DNA of 64,000 bases from Duganella zoogloeoides. GTDB lineage: Bacteria > Pseudomonadota > Gammaproteobacteria > Burkholderiales > Burkholderiaceae_D. Each line of letters begins with the position of its first letter. The first letter of the stretch is position 1. Below are positions 51,929-60,052 of the stretch, piece by piece. The notes under the pieces are model-generated. The model saw only the letters and a list, made by a program, of their open reading frames with translations. It was not told the DNA's origin and ran no database searches. The stretch spans positions 2,790,001-2,854,000 of the forward strand of contig NZ_CP140152.1 in the NCBI RefSeq assembly GCF_034479515.1. Direction: 5' to 3'. The position numbers and the translations under genes are program-made.

Positions 51929-52773
51929 CAGAGATCCTTTCCGTACAGGGCGCGGACATCGGCCGCCTCGGGCTGGCCGGCGGTGTCGAAACGCGCCAGG
52001 CGTTCGAGGTAATGGGCGTAACGGTCGCTGCGATGCTCGGCCGGCACGCCGGCGCGGAACAGGTCCACCACCAGGCTGCGCACCTGCGCCGTATCGTCGT
52101 CTACCAGCGCATCGGCCAGGCCGGTCGCTGCGCGCTGCTGGCCGCCGGTCAGGCCCCAGATCAGGGCGCGGTTGCGGGCATCGAATTCGGCGATCCCCGC
52201 TTCCTGCTCGATCACCTGCGGGCCGTTGAGCCCCAGGCGCGCCTCGCGGGTGAGCACCAGGTACGAGCACAGGCCGGCGGCGATCGACATGCCGCCATAG
52301 CAGCCCACGGTGCCGGCACTGACGCCGATCACTGGCCGGTAGCGGCGCAGATCGACGATGGCCGACTGGATTTCGGCAATTGCCGCCAGCCCCAGGTTGG
52401 CTTCCTGCAGCCTTACGCCGCCGGTTTCAAACACGATCACGGCCTGAGTGGGAATGCCGGCGCGGTTGTCATCGGCCGCCAGTTCCAGCGCGCCGGCGAT
52501 TTTTGCGCCGCCCACTTCGCCCATGCTGCCGCCCTGGAACGCGCCTTCGATGGCCAGCACCACGGTGGCCACGCCATCGACCGTGCCCTTGGCCACGACC
52601 ACGCCGTCATCGGACTGGGTGACCAGTTTTTGCTGCGCCAGCCATGGTGACGTGACGCGATCAAAAGGGCCGATCAGTTCGCGCATCGAGCCTGCATCGA
52701 GCAGGGCGCGGGCGCGGTTGCGGGCGCTGCGCTCGATAAAGCTGTCGCGATTGAGCAGTTGTTCGATATTCAT
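51928..52773 (-). CDS. mdcD: Malonate decarboxylase beta subunit MdcD
   Basis: MdcD is the other half of the decarboxylase, with an acyl-CoA carboxyltransferase-like crotonase fold (281 aa). It has the opening SFIERSARNRARALLDAGS, GAFQGGSMGEVGGAKIAGA, FETGGVRLQEANLGL, and VSAGTVGCYGGMSIAAGLC, where oxyanion-hole glycines are expected. GGAGG lies ahead of the ATG, which overlaps the mdcC stop by four bases. Confidence 0.95.
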   Translation of the reverse strand: MNIEQLLNRDSFIERSARNRARALLDAGSMRELIGPFDRVTSPWLAQQKLVTQSDDGVVVAKGTVDGVATVVLAIEGAFQGGSMGEVGGAKIAGALELAADDNRAGIPTQAVIVFETGGVRLQEANLGLAAIAEIQSAIVDLRRYRPVIGVSAGTVGCYGGMSIAAGLCSYLVLTREARLGLNGPQVIEQEAGIAEFDARNRALIWGLTGGQQRAATGLADALVDDDTAQVRSLVVDLFRAGVPAEHRSDRYAHYLERLARFDTAGQPEAADVRALYGKDL

Positions 52774-53105
52774 GGTTGACCTCCAGCCGCTTGCGCTTCT
52801 TCGAACGCCTGCTCGATGCGCATGCGCACCACGCCGGGCGTGGCGCCGTTGTCGTTGATCTCGATGCTGGCCGCCGGCAGCGTGGCGTCGGCAAACACGC
52901 GTTCGAGCAGCGCTTTCCAGGTGCCGCCGTAGCCGTCCACCGAGGTTTGCACGGCGATGGTGGTCAGCGCGCCGCCTTGCGGGGCCAAGAGCACCTCCAG
53001 GTCGCCAGATGCCACCACGCCGGTGACCACGCGGGTAACGGCGCAGGTAACAGCAGGGGAAGCGGCGGGCTGGCCAGCCGGGAATTCAAAATGCAGTCGT
53101 TCCAT
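52770..53105 (-). CDS. mdcC: Malonate decarboxylase acyl-carrier protein MdcC
   Basis: MdcC is the 111-residue carrier that holds acetyl and then malonyl groups on its phosphoribosyl-dephospho-CoA arm. The attachment serine is most likely Ser33 in GVVASGDLEVLL, which aligns with the modified serine of other MdcC proteins. VRMRIEQAFEEA is the conserved C-terminal helix. GGAGG sits 6 bases before the ATG. The gene starts within the last 20 bases of mdcB and overlaps mdcD by four, so dosage is tightly coupled. Confidence 0.93.
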   Translation of the reverse strand: MERLHFEFPAGQPAASPAVTCAVTRVVTGVVASGDLEVLLAPQGGALTTIAVQTSVDGYGGTWKALLERVFADATLPAASIEINDNGATPGVVRMRIEQAFEEAQAAGGQP

Positions 53106-54000
53106 GTTGGGCCTCCGTAACTTGTAATTGTGGGGTGGTGCGGTGGTTCGGATGCGCGAGGCGGTCGAGCAGCAGTGTGGCCGCCAGCAGGTCCGCTGCG
53201 CCCCCGGGCGAGACGCGGCGCGCCAGCAGGTCGGCGTCGAGTTCGCGCAAGGCCGCGCGGCCGGTGTCCGTGCCGGCGCCACCGGCGTGAAGCACCGCCT
53301 TGGCGCCGGTCTGCGCCGCTGTCAGTGCGGCCGGGCCGCCGCGCGCCAGCAGGCAGGTGTCATCCAGGCCGGCCATCACCGCCAGCAGCGCGTTCAGTTG
53401 CGCTGCGGTTTCGCTGTCGCCCCGGGCGCGCGAAGCATGCAGCATCGGCAGCGCCACGTCGGTCACGTGCGGGAACGCCGCCTCGGCCTGGCCGCGCGCG
53501 CCGCCCACACCATAGATGCGGCGCACGGTCTCGCCCTTGTTGCCGGTGCTGGCCGGGGCGGCAGGATCGTGCAGCCGCGCCAGGGCGCCGGCCCGGGCCG
53601 CGATGGTGCGTGCATCGGCGTCGCCTTGCGCGGCCGCAGTGACCAGCAGCCCGAGCGCCCAGATCGCGCCCCGGTGGGTGTTGACGCCTGCGGTGGCGTT
53701 CATCATCAGCGTTTCACCGGCGCGGCCGATGGCGCCGATGCGCCGGCGCAGCGCGGACAGGTCGTCCATCGTGGCGCCCGCGTGGGCCATGGCTTCGAAA
53801 GCGGGCCGCAGCGCGTGGGCCGAGCGGCACATCAGCAGCCAGCTCAAGTCGGTGTGGGCGCCGCTGCCGCGCATGTCCACCAGGCCCGGTTTCGGTGTGA
53901 GCATGGCTTCGTCCACCAGTGCGGTGACGGCAATGTCGGCCAGCACGGCGCCATTTAATTCCACTGGCGCGGCGTAGGAGATTTCGGTCAGCATCGTCAT
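53086..54000 (-). CDS. mdcB: Triphosphoribosyl-dephospho-CoA synthase MdcB
   Basis: MdcB makes the prosthetic-group precursor from ATP and dephospho-CoA for transfer by MdcG. The 304-residue protein matches the CitG/MdcB family: VDEAMLTPKPGLVDMRGSGAH (cut as EAMLTPKPGLVDMRGSGAH), NATAGVNTHRGAIWALGLL and STGNKGETVRRIYGVGGAR. Its ATG shares one base with the mdcA stop. Its C-terminal end overlaps the mdcC start by 20 bp. Confidence 0.93.
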   Translation of the reverse strand: MTMLTEISYAAPVELNGAVLADIAVTALVDEAMLTPKPGLVDMRGSGAHTDLSWLLMCRSAHALRPAFEAMAHAGATMDDLSALRRRIGAIGRAGETLMMNATAGVNTHRGAIWALGLLVTAAAQGDADARTIAARAGALARLHDPAAPASTGNKGETVRRIYGVGGARGQAEAAFPHVTDVALPMLHASRARGDSETAAQLNALLAVMAGLDDTCLLARGGPAALTAAQTGAKAVLHAGGAGTDTGRAALRELDADLLARRVSPGGAADLLAATLLLDRLAHPNHRTTPQLQVTEAQHGTTAF

Positions 54001-55661
54001 TACCAGCTCCTGAATTTGGCAGGCGGGTCGTACAAGCCATCGGACCAGTCGACCAGGTCGGCGATGCTCTTGGCGGCCAGCAGCGAGCGCGTGGCCTGCG
54101 TGCGCTGCACGCCCAGGTCTTCCGGCAGCGCGATCAGTCCTTCCTGGCGCATGCGCGCGGTCTGTTTCGGATCGTGGCGCAGGCCGACGGGTGTGACGCC
54201 CGCCACCGCCGCCAGCATGGCCTTGCGCTCTTCCAGGTTGCGCGCCTTGTACAGGTAGGCGATGCCTTCCTCGGTCAGCACATGGCTGACGTCGTCACCG
54301 TAAATCATCACCGGCGCCAGCGGCATGCCGGACGCCTTGCCGACGGCGACGGCGTCGAGCGATTCGACGATGGTGGGCTGGGTGCCGTCCTGGAAGGTTT
54401 CCACCATCTGCACCACCAGCTTGCGGCCGCGCGAGAGCGGGTCGTCGCCTTCAATCAGGTCGAGCCAGGCCGGCGTGGCGTGGCGGCGGCCGTGCGGGTC
54501 GTGGCCCATGTTCGGCGCACCGCCGAAACCGGTGAGGCGGCCGTGGGTGACGGTCGATGAATTGCCCAGGCCATCCATTTGCAGGGTGGCGCCGATGAAC
54601 AGGTCCACTGCGTACTGGCCGGCCATCTGGCACAGCAGGCGGTTCGAACGCATGGAGCCGTCGCGGCCCGTGAAGAACACGTCGGGGCGGGCAGCCGTAT
54701 ACGCTTCCATGCCCAGTTCGGCGCCGAAGCAATGCACGCTGTCCACCCAGCCGCTTTCGATGGCGGGGATCAGCGTGGGATGCGGATTCAGGGTCCAGTG
54801 GCGGCAGATCTTGCCCTTCAAGCCCAACTGTTCACCGTAAGTGGGCAGCAGCAGCTCGATCGCGGCGGTGTTAAAACCGATGCCGTGATTCAGCGACTGC
54901 ACGTTGTGGCGCTCATAGACGCCACGGATCGCCATCATCCCCATCAGCACGTGCACTGGTTTGATCAGGCGCGGGTCGCGGGTAAACAGCGGCTCGATAT
55001 AAAACGGCTTGTCGGCCTGCACCACGAAGTCGATCCACGAACCGGGAATGTCCACGCGCGGCAGGTCGCCCGGATCGTCGACGATCTGGTTCACCTGGGC
55101 GATCACGATGCCATCGTGGAAGGCGGCCGCTTCCACCAGCGCCGGCGTGTCCTCGGTGCTGGTTCCCGTGTACAGGTTGCCCTGGCGGTCCGCCATGTAG
55201 CCGGCCACCAGCACCACGTTGGGCGCCAGGTCCACGTACAGCCGCGCATACAGTTCCACGTAGGTGTGTAGCGCGCCCACTTGTAGCACACCGTCCTGCA
55301 GCAGTTGCGAGATACGCAGGCTCTGGGCGCCGGCAAAGGCGAAATCGAGCTTGTTGGCGATACCGCGCTCGAACAGGTCCAGGTGCTGCGGCAGGCTCAC
55401 GCTGGGCATGATCATGTGCAGCTGGTTGACCTTGTCCGCATTCATTTGCACCATGGCGCGGGCCAGGAAATCGGCCTGTTTCTGGTTGTTGCCTTCGAGT
55501 ACCACGCGGTCGCCGCTGGCGATCAGCAGCGAGAGGGCATCGACGATGGCGTCGGTGCCGATGATGGGGCCCTCGCTGAGGTGGCGGACGGAGTCGAGGC
55601 GGCGGCGCTTTTCCTGGCGCCGCGTGTCCCACTGGCGCGGCGGCTTGCTGCGGTTGTTCAT
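54000..55661 (-). CDS. mdcA: Malonate decarboxylase alpha subunit MdcA
   Basis: MdcA is the acetyl-S-ACP:malonate carrier-protein transferase that exchanges acetyl for malonyl on MdcC. The 553-residue protein has the family start QWDTRRQEKRRRL, VLEGNNQKQADFLARA, HMIMPSVSLPQHLDLFE, SLNHGIGFNTAAIELLLP, and GFGGAPNMGHDPHGRRHATP. AGGAGA lies just ahead of the ATG at 55661. It heads the operon, which is transcribed away from mdcR. Confidence 0.96.
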   Translation of the reverse strand: MNNRSKPPRQWDTRRQEKRRRLDSVRHLSEGPIIGTDAIVDALSLLIASGDRVVLEGNNQKQADFLARAMVQMNADKVNQLHMIMPSVSLPQHLDLFERGIANKLDFAFAGAQSLRISQLLQDGVLQVGALHTYVELYARLYVDLAPNVVLVAGYMADRQGNLYTGTSTEDTPALVEAAAFHDGIVIAQVNQIVDDPGDLPRVDIPGSWIDFVVQADKPFYIEPLFTRDPRLIKPVHVLMGMMAIRGVYERHNVQSLNHGIGFNTAAIELLLPTYGEQLGLKGKICRHWTLNPHPTLIPAIESGWVDSVHCFGAELGMEAYTAARPDVFFTGRDGSMRSNRLLCQMAGQYAVDLFIGATLQMDGLGNSSTVTHGRLTGFGGAPNMGHDPHGRRHATPAWLDLIEGDDPLSRGRKLVVQMVETFQDGTQPTIVESLDAVAVGKASGMPLAPVMIYGDDVSHVLTEEGIAYLYKARNLEERKAMLAAVAGVTPVGLRHDPKQTARMRQEGLIALPEDLGVQRTQATRSLLAAKSIADLVDWSDGLYDPPAKFRSW

Positions 55662-55761
55662 ATTGTCTCCTGTCATTACGTTCTCTACATACGCTGGATG
55701 TCTGACAGGACCCAGCATAGGCTGCAATACCGCCCGGTTCAATCAACCGCAGCGGCGCAAC

Positions 55762-55779
55762 GTTTACCTTCAGGTTAAC
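55762..55779. promoter_or_regulatory. Near-palindrome GTTTACC-TTCA-GGTTAAC, candidate MdcR site
   Basis: The arms match at six of seven positions and sit in the mdcA-mdcR divergent region, 32 bp before mdcR and about 100 bp before mdcA. Size and T-rich/A-rich ends fit a LysR-type T-N11-A box. Confidence 0.5.
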
Positions 55780-55810
55780 TATCGCTATACTCGATTAGAG
55801 GAGAATGACG

Positions 55811-56728
55811 ATGATCGACGAAGAAATCACGCTCAAGAAACTGGAAATCTTCCTGGCGTTCATGCGCCTGGGCAGCCTGGCGCGGGTGTCGGACGAGGTC
55901 GGGCAAAGCGTGGTCAGCGTGCACCGGGCGCTGCATTCACTGGAAGAGGGCCTGCGCTGCCAGCTGTTTGCGCGCGAAGGCCGCAAGCTGACTGCCCAGC
56001 CGGCCGCGTTTGCGCTGGCCACGCATGCGCAGCGGGCTGTCAACGAGGCGGAAGAAGGTATCCGCAAGGTGCGCGAGATCGCCGGTTTTAACAGCGGCCG
56101 GCTGCGCATCGGCTCGCTGTACTCGCTGACCTTGCGCTGCATTCCGCACCTGCTGATGGGCCTGAAATTGCGCCGTCCCGAGCTGCACGTGGATCTCACG
56201 CTCGGCTCCAACAAGGACTTGCTGCAAGGCCTCGCCGACGGCCGTCTCGACGCCGTGGTCATCGGCCTGCAAGCACCGAGCGACGACGCCCGCCTGATTG
56301 CCATCCCGATGTTCGAGGACGAGGTGCGCCTGGCCGCGCCGCTTGGCTCTCCCTACGCGGGCGCCAAGCAGGTGGACTTGCGCCAGCTGCGCCACGAGCA
56401 ATGGATTACGCTGGGCGCCGGTTTCGTGACGGCAGACAGTTTCAACCACGCATTCCGCCAGGCCGGCTTCGAGCCGGAAACCGCGATGCAGGTCAGCGAC
56501 ATTTTCTCGCTGATCAACCTGGTGGGCAGCGGCATGGGCTACAGCCTGCTGCCGGCGCGCGTGGCCGAGTACAGCGCGCGCATCGAGCTGATCGCGCTGG
56601 CGGCGCCGTATGCGTCGCACCAGGTGATTTCGCTGCTGATGCTCAAATCACGCGAGCGCGATCCGAACCTGCTGGCCCTGGCGGCCGAGTCGCGCATGTT
56701 CGACAACGATCGGCGCCGACACAATTGA
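55811..56728 (+). CDS. mdcR: LysR-type regulator of malonate use, MdcR
   Basis: This 305-residue LysR regulator has the helix-turn-helix KLEIFLAFMRLGSLARVSDE and VGQSVVSVHRALHSLEEG, then an effector domain (GRLRIGSLYSLTLRCIPHL, LADGRLDAVVIGLQAP, SLINLVGSGMGYSLLPARV). Its position divergent to mdcA and its HTH match MdcR, which activates the operon with malonate and often represses itself. I prefer the ATG at 55811, seven bases after AGGAG, over the ATG two codons earlier. Confidence 0.92.
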   Translation: MIDEEITLKKLEIFLAFMRLGSLARVSDEVGQSVVSVHRALHSLEEGLRCQLFAREGRKLTAQPAAFALATHAQRAVNEAEEGIRKVREIAGFNSGRLRIGSLYSLTLRCIPHLLMGLKLRRPELHVDLTLGSNKDLLQGLADGRLDAVVIGLQAPSDDARLIAIPMFEDEVRLAAPLGSPYAGAKQVDLRQLRHEQWITLGAGFVTADSFNHAFRQAGFEPETAMQVSDIFSLINLVGSGMGYSLLPARVAEYSARIELIALAAPYASHQVISLLMLKSRERDPNLLALAAESRMFDNDRRRHN

Positions 56729-56886
56729 GAGGCTGGTGTTTTACACAACATGGATTAACTTCTACCTGATTCACCTAAAAAGCCACAAATTCACCGCAAA
56801 TCGTCGAGGCCATGCCGGTTTTATCGACTTTTAAAAAGCCGGTCGCTATGATTATGTTTCTAAAAGGAAAATAATCCGGAGGCGAC

Positions 56887-58434
56887 ATGCAGTGGTTTTA
56901 TGATTTAAAGATCGGCAAAAAGCTGATCATTTCGTTCGCTATCCTCACCATCTTCACCTGCGCACTGGGCCTGTTCTCGATCGCGCAAATGACCAAGGTC
57001 AGCCAGGCGTCCAGCGATATCGCCACCAACTGGCTGCCAGCGGTGCGCTACCTGGGGCAGATGCAGAATTCGCTCTCACGCTACCGCATCTCCGAATCGA
57101 CCCACATCCTGCTCACCACCGAAGAAGACATGGTGGCCACCGACAAGTCGATGGCCACCCGGCTAGAAACCCTGTCCAAGCAGCAGGCGTCGTACGCTGC
57201 CTTGGTGTCCGAACCAGAGGAAAAGCGCATCTACGCCGAGCTGCAAAAGTCGCTGGCCGACTACATGGCGCAAAGCAAAAAACTCACCGGCCTGTCGCAC
57301 GCGGGCAGCAAGGAAGAAGCGCGCACGCTGTTCCGGGGTGCGTCCAATAAGCTGTTCCGCCAGGTGAACGAGCAGCTCGAAGCGCTGGTCAAGATCAACG
57401 ACGACGGCAGCGCGGCGTCCGATGAGCAGGCTTCGGCCACTTACGCCCTGTCGCGCAACCTGATCCTGGGCGTGCTGGTGGTGCTGATCGTGGTCGGCAT
57501 GGCGCTGGCCGTGTGGGTCGCGCGCATCGTATCGCGGCCGTTGCAGGAGGCGGTCGAAGTAGCGCAGCGCGTGGCAAACGGCGATCTGACCGCCAATATC
57601 GCCCGCGGCGGCGCCGACGAAACCGGCCAGTTGATGGTGGCGCTGGGCCTGATGAACGCCAGCTTGCTGCGCGTGGTCGGCGAAGTACGCAGCGGCACCG
57701 ACACCATCGCCACCGCCTCGGCCGAGATTGCCAGCGGCAACCTCGACCTGTCGAGCCGCACCGAGGAGCAGGCCAGTTCGCTGGAAGAAACCGCGTCGGC
57801 CATGGAAGAGCTGACGTCCACCGTCAAGCAGAATGCCGACAACTCGCGCCATGCCAAGAAACTGGCGCAATCGGCCTCGACCATCGCCGGCGATTGCGGC
57901 AAGGTCGTGGGCGAGGTGATCACCACCATGGAATCGATCAGCGCGTCATCCCGCAAGATCGTCGACATCATCAGTGTGATCGACGGGATCGCGTTCCAGA
58001 CCAATATCCTGGCGCTGAACGCTGCCGTCGAAGCCGCGCGTGCAGGCGAGCAGGGCCGAGGCTTTGCCGTGGTCGCCACCGAAGTACGCAACCTTGCCCA
58101 CCGCAGCGCGGCAGCCGCCAAGGAAATCAAGGTGCTGATCGACGACTCGGTGGTGCAGGTAGGTTCCGGCACGTCGCAAGTGCAGCAGGCCGGCAAGTCG
58201 ATGAACGACATGCTCGAGAGCGTGCGCCGCGTGAGCGACGTGGTGACCGAGATCACCGCTGCCAGCGAAGAGCAGAGCGTGGGCATCGAAGAAGTGAACC
58301 GCGCCGTGATCCAGATGGACCAGGTAACGCAACAGAATGCCGCGCTGGTGGAAGAGGCCGCCGCAGCGGCAGCGGCATTGCAGGAACAGTCGGCCAACCT
58401 GGCGGCGGTCGTCAGCGTCTTCCGCCTGGCATAG
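56887..58434 (+). CDS. Methyl-accepting chemotaxis protein
   Basis: This 515-residue chemoreceptor has a first membrane helix at about 11-31, a periplasmic four-helix-bundle domain to about 190 and a second helix at 191-212 (NLILGVLVVLIVVGMALAVW). A HAMP domain follows (ISRPLQEAVEVAQRVANGDL-type, to about 264) and then a long signalling hairpin. The tip FQTNILALNAAVEAARAGEQ and GRGFAVVATEVRNLA are classical, as are SSLEETASAMEELTSTV methylation-type helices. No C-terminal NWETF pentapeptide for CheR/CheB tethering is present. The ligand is unknown. CCGGAGG precedes the start. Confidence 0.95.
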   Translation: MQWFYDLKIGKKLIISFAILTIFTCALGLFSIAQMTKVSQASSDIATNWLPAVRYLGQMQNSLSRYRISESTHILLTTEEDMVATDKSMATRLETLSKQQASYAALVSEPEEKRIYAELQKSLADYMAQSKKLTGLSHAGSKEEARTLFRGASNKLFRQVNEQLEALVKINDDGSAASDEQASATYALSRNLILGVLVVLIVVGMALAVWVARIVSRPLQEAVEVAQRVANGDLTANIARGGADETGQLMVALGLMNASLLRVVGEVRSGTDTIATASAEIASGNLDLSSRTEEQASSLEETASAMEELTSTVKQNADNSRHAKKLAQSASTIAGDCGKVVGEVITTMESISASSRKIVDIISVIDGIAFQTNILALNAAVEAARAGEQGRGFAVVATEVRNLAHRSAAAAKEIKVLIDDSVVQVGSGTSQVQQAGKSMNDMLESVRRVSDVVTEITAASEEQSVGIEEVNRAVIQMDQVTQQNAALVEEAAAAAAALQEQSANLAAVVSVFRLA

Positions 58435-58471
58435 GCAAACAACATCACAATAATTAACTCAGGAGATCTCC

Positions 58472-59539
58472 ATGCATAAGACCACCGTCATCGCCGGCGC
58501 CGTGCTGGCCGCCGTCAGCGCAGTCACTCCGGCCGCCGCGCAATCGAACGTCACGCTGTACGGCCTGCTCGACACCGGCGTGGAAAACCTGACCCATGCG
58601 GGACCCGGCGGCAGCGCCACCCGGGTGAGCTCGGGCGGCATGAACAACTCGCGCTTCGGTTTTCGTGGCACCGAGGACCTGGGCGGCGGCCTGAAAGCCG
58701 TGTTCAATCTCGAAGGCGGTTTGCTGACCGACATCGGCGGCTCCGACGGTGGCGGTTTGTTCCGGCGCCAGGCCAACGTGGGGCTGGAAGGTTCGTTCGG
58801 CCGGGTGGTCCTGGGCCGTTCGTTTACCACCGTGTACGATTTCATCGTGCCGTTCGACCCGATGGCATACGCGCCGTACTACTCGTGGGCCTCGAGCGGC
58901 TCGGCCTCGAACGTCAACAGCTACGGCATGATCACGTCGGCCGACAACATCGTCAAATATTCGCTGGAAACCGGGCCACTCAAATTCGGCGCCACGTATG
59001 CCTTCGGCGAACAGAGCACCGGTACCGCCGACGGCGCGAGGATGCAGGTGGCCGCCACCTACACGGCCGGCATGTTCTCGGTAATCGGCTCGGCCGAACA
59101 GGGCAACAGCAATAATGTTGCTGCCACCAATCGCCATGACACCAGCAATATCTACCACCTGGGCGGCATGGTCACTGCCGGCGACTTCAAGGTGCAACTG
59201 GTAGGCCGGAGCTACAAGAACGAATCGAACAACCGCGCCTTGCCCGATGTGCGCGCCAACACCTACTGGGCCGGCCTCACTTACAAGGCCGGCCCGGCGC
59301 TGACGCTGGTCGGCGCCATCTACTACACCGACGTGCGCAACGTGGCGGCCCGCACCGATGCCGATCCGAAGATGTACGTGACCCGCGCCCGCTATGCGCT
59401 GTCCAAGCGCACCGACGTGTACGTGACGGCAGCGTATGCCAAGGCCAAGAACGGCAAGTTGATCAGCCTGTCGCGTGCGGATGCAGGTTTTGCCGATAGC
59501 CAGCGCGGCTTGATGGCCGGGGTGCAGCATCGGTTCTAA
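58472..59539 (+). CDS. General porin of the betaproteobacterial type
   Basis: This 355-residue outer-membrane porin has a signal peptide (TTVIAGAVLAAVSAVTPAAAQ) and the typical betaproteobacterial features: SNVTLYGLLDTGVEN, NNSRFGFRGTEDLGGGLKAVF, RRQANVGLEGSFGRVVLGR with the eyelet region, and the terminal MAGVQHRF ending in Phe. Such trimeric porins pass small anions and solutes. CAGGAG lies shortly before the ATG. It starts 37 bp after the chemoreceptor gene on the same strand and may be co-transcribed. Confidence 0.95.
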   Translation: MHKTTVIAGAVLAAVSAVTPAAAQSNVTLYGLLDTGVENLTHAGPGGSATRVSSGGMNNSRFGFRGTEDLGGGLKAVFNLEGGLLTDIGGSDGGGLFRRQANVGLEGSFGRVVLGRSFTTVYDFIVPFDPMAYAPYYSWASSGSASNVNSYGMITSADNIVKYSLETGPLKFGATYAFGEQSTGTADGARMQVAATYTAGMFSVIGSAEQGNSNNVAATNRHDTSNIYHLGGMVTAGDFKVQLVGRSYKNESNNRALPDVRANTYWAGLTYKAGPALTLVGAIYYTDVRNVAARTDADPKMYVTRARYALSKRTDVYVTAAYAKAKNGKLISLSRADAGFADSQRGLMAGVQHRF

Positions 59540-59597
59540 AGTGTAATGATGCCGCGCCAGTCGAGGTGGCTCGGCTTGCCCGCCCTTGTTGTAAGGG

Positions 59598-59987
59598 TTA
59601 TTTCGGCGAAGCGGCTTTGGCGCGGATGGTTTGCAGTTCGGTAGTCAGCCAGGTCTGGCTGGCCACGGGCTGGCTGTCACCACACCGCACCTGGTAAGGC
59701 TTGCCCGACATACTGCTCGAGCTTGCCGCCAGCTTGATGAACTGTTCGGTGCCATCAAGCTTGTTTTTCTCTATCAAGTAATTTAATTTTTTCGCCAGGT
59801 GCGCCTTGGCGTCGGTGGAGCTGTACCAGCTGCCATTGCGGTTGAACTGGCAACCGGATGTACCCAGTCGGTTGAGCAGGGCATCGATTTCGGCGCGGGA
59901 CGTGGCCGGCAGGTCGGCGGCGAATGTCGGGGACGCGGCAGTTGCCAGCGTAACGAGTATGACGGCGAGAATATTTGTTATGCGCAT
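59598..59987 (-). CDS. Small periplasmic DUF5329 protein
   Basis: This 129-residue protein has a cleavable signal peptide (NILAVILVTLATAASPTFAAD). The mature part fits DUF5329 (the E. coli YfeK family): EIDALLNRLGTSGCQFNRNG, WYSSTDAKAHLAKKLNYL, and YQVRCGDSQPVASQTWL. Two cysteines (Cys in SGCQF and VRCGD) could form a disulphide. Function is unknown. No Shine-Dalgarno sequence is visible before the ATG, which is nonetheless the only start that gives a signal peptide. It is convergent with the porin. Confidence 0.85.
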   Translation of the reverse strand: MRITNILAVILVTLATAASPTFAADLPATSRAEIDALLNRLGTSGCQFNRNGSWYSSTDAKAHLAKKLNYLIEKNKLDGTEQFIKLAASSSSMSGKPYQVRCGDSQPVASQTWLTTELQTIRAKAASPK

Positions 59988-60052
59988 AGGAGAATGATAC
60001 TGCCTTTTTACGTGATATATTTATTGCTCTTGAGCCACTATTTACTTCGAAT

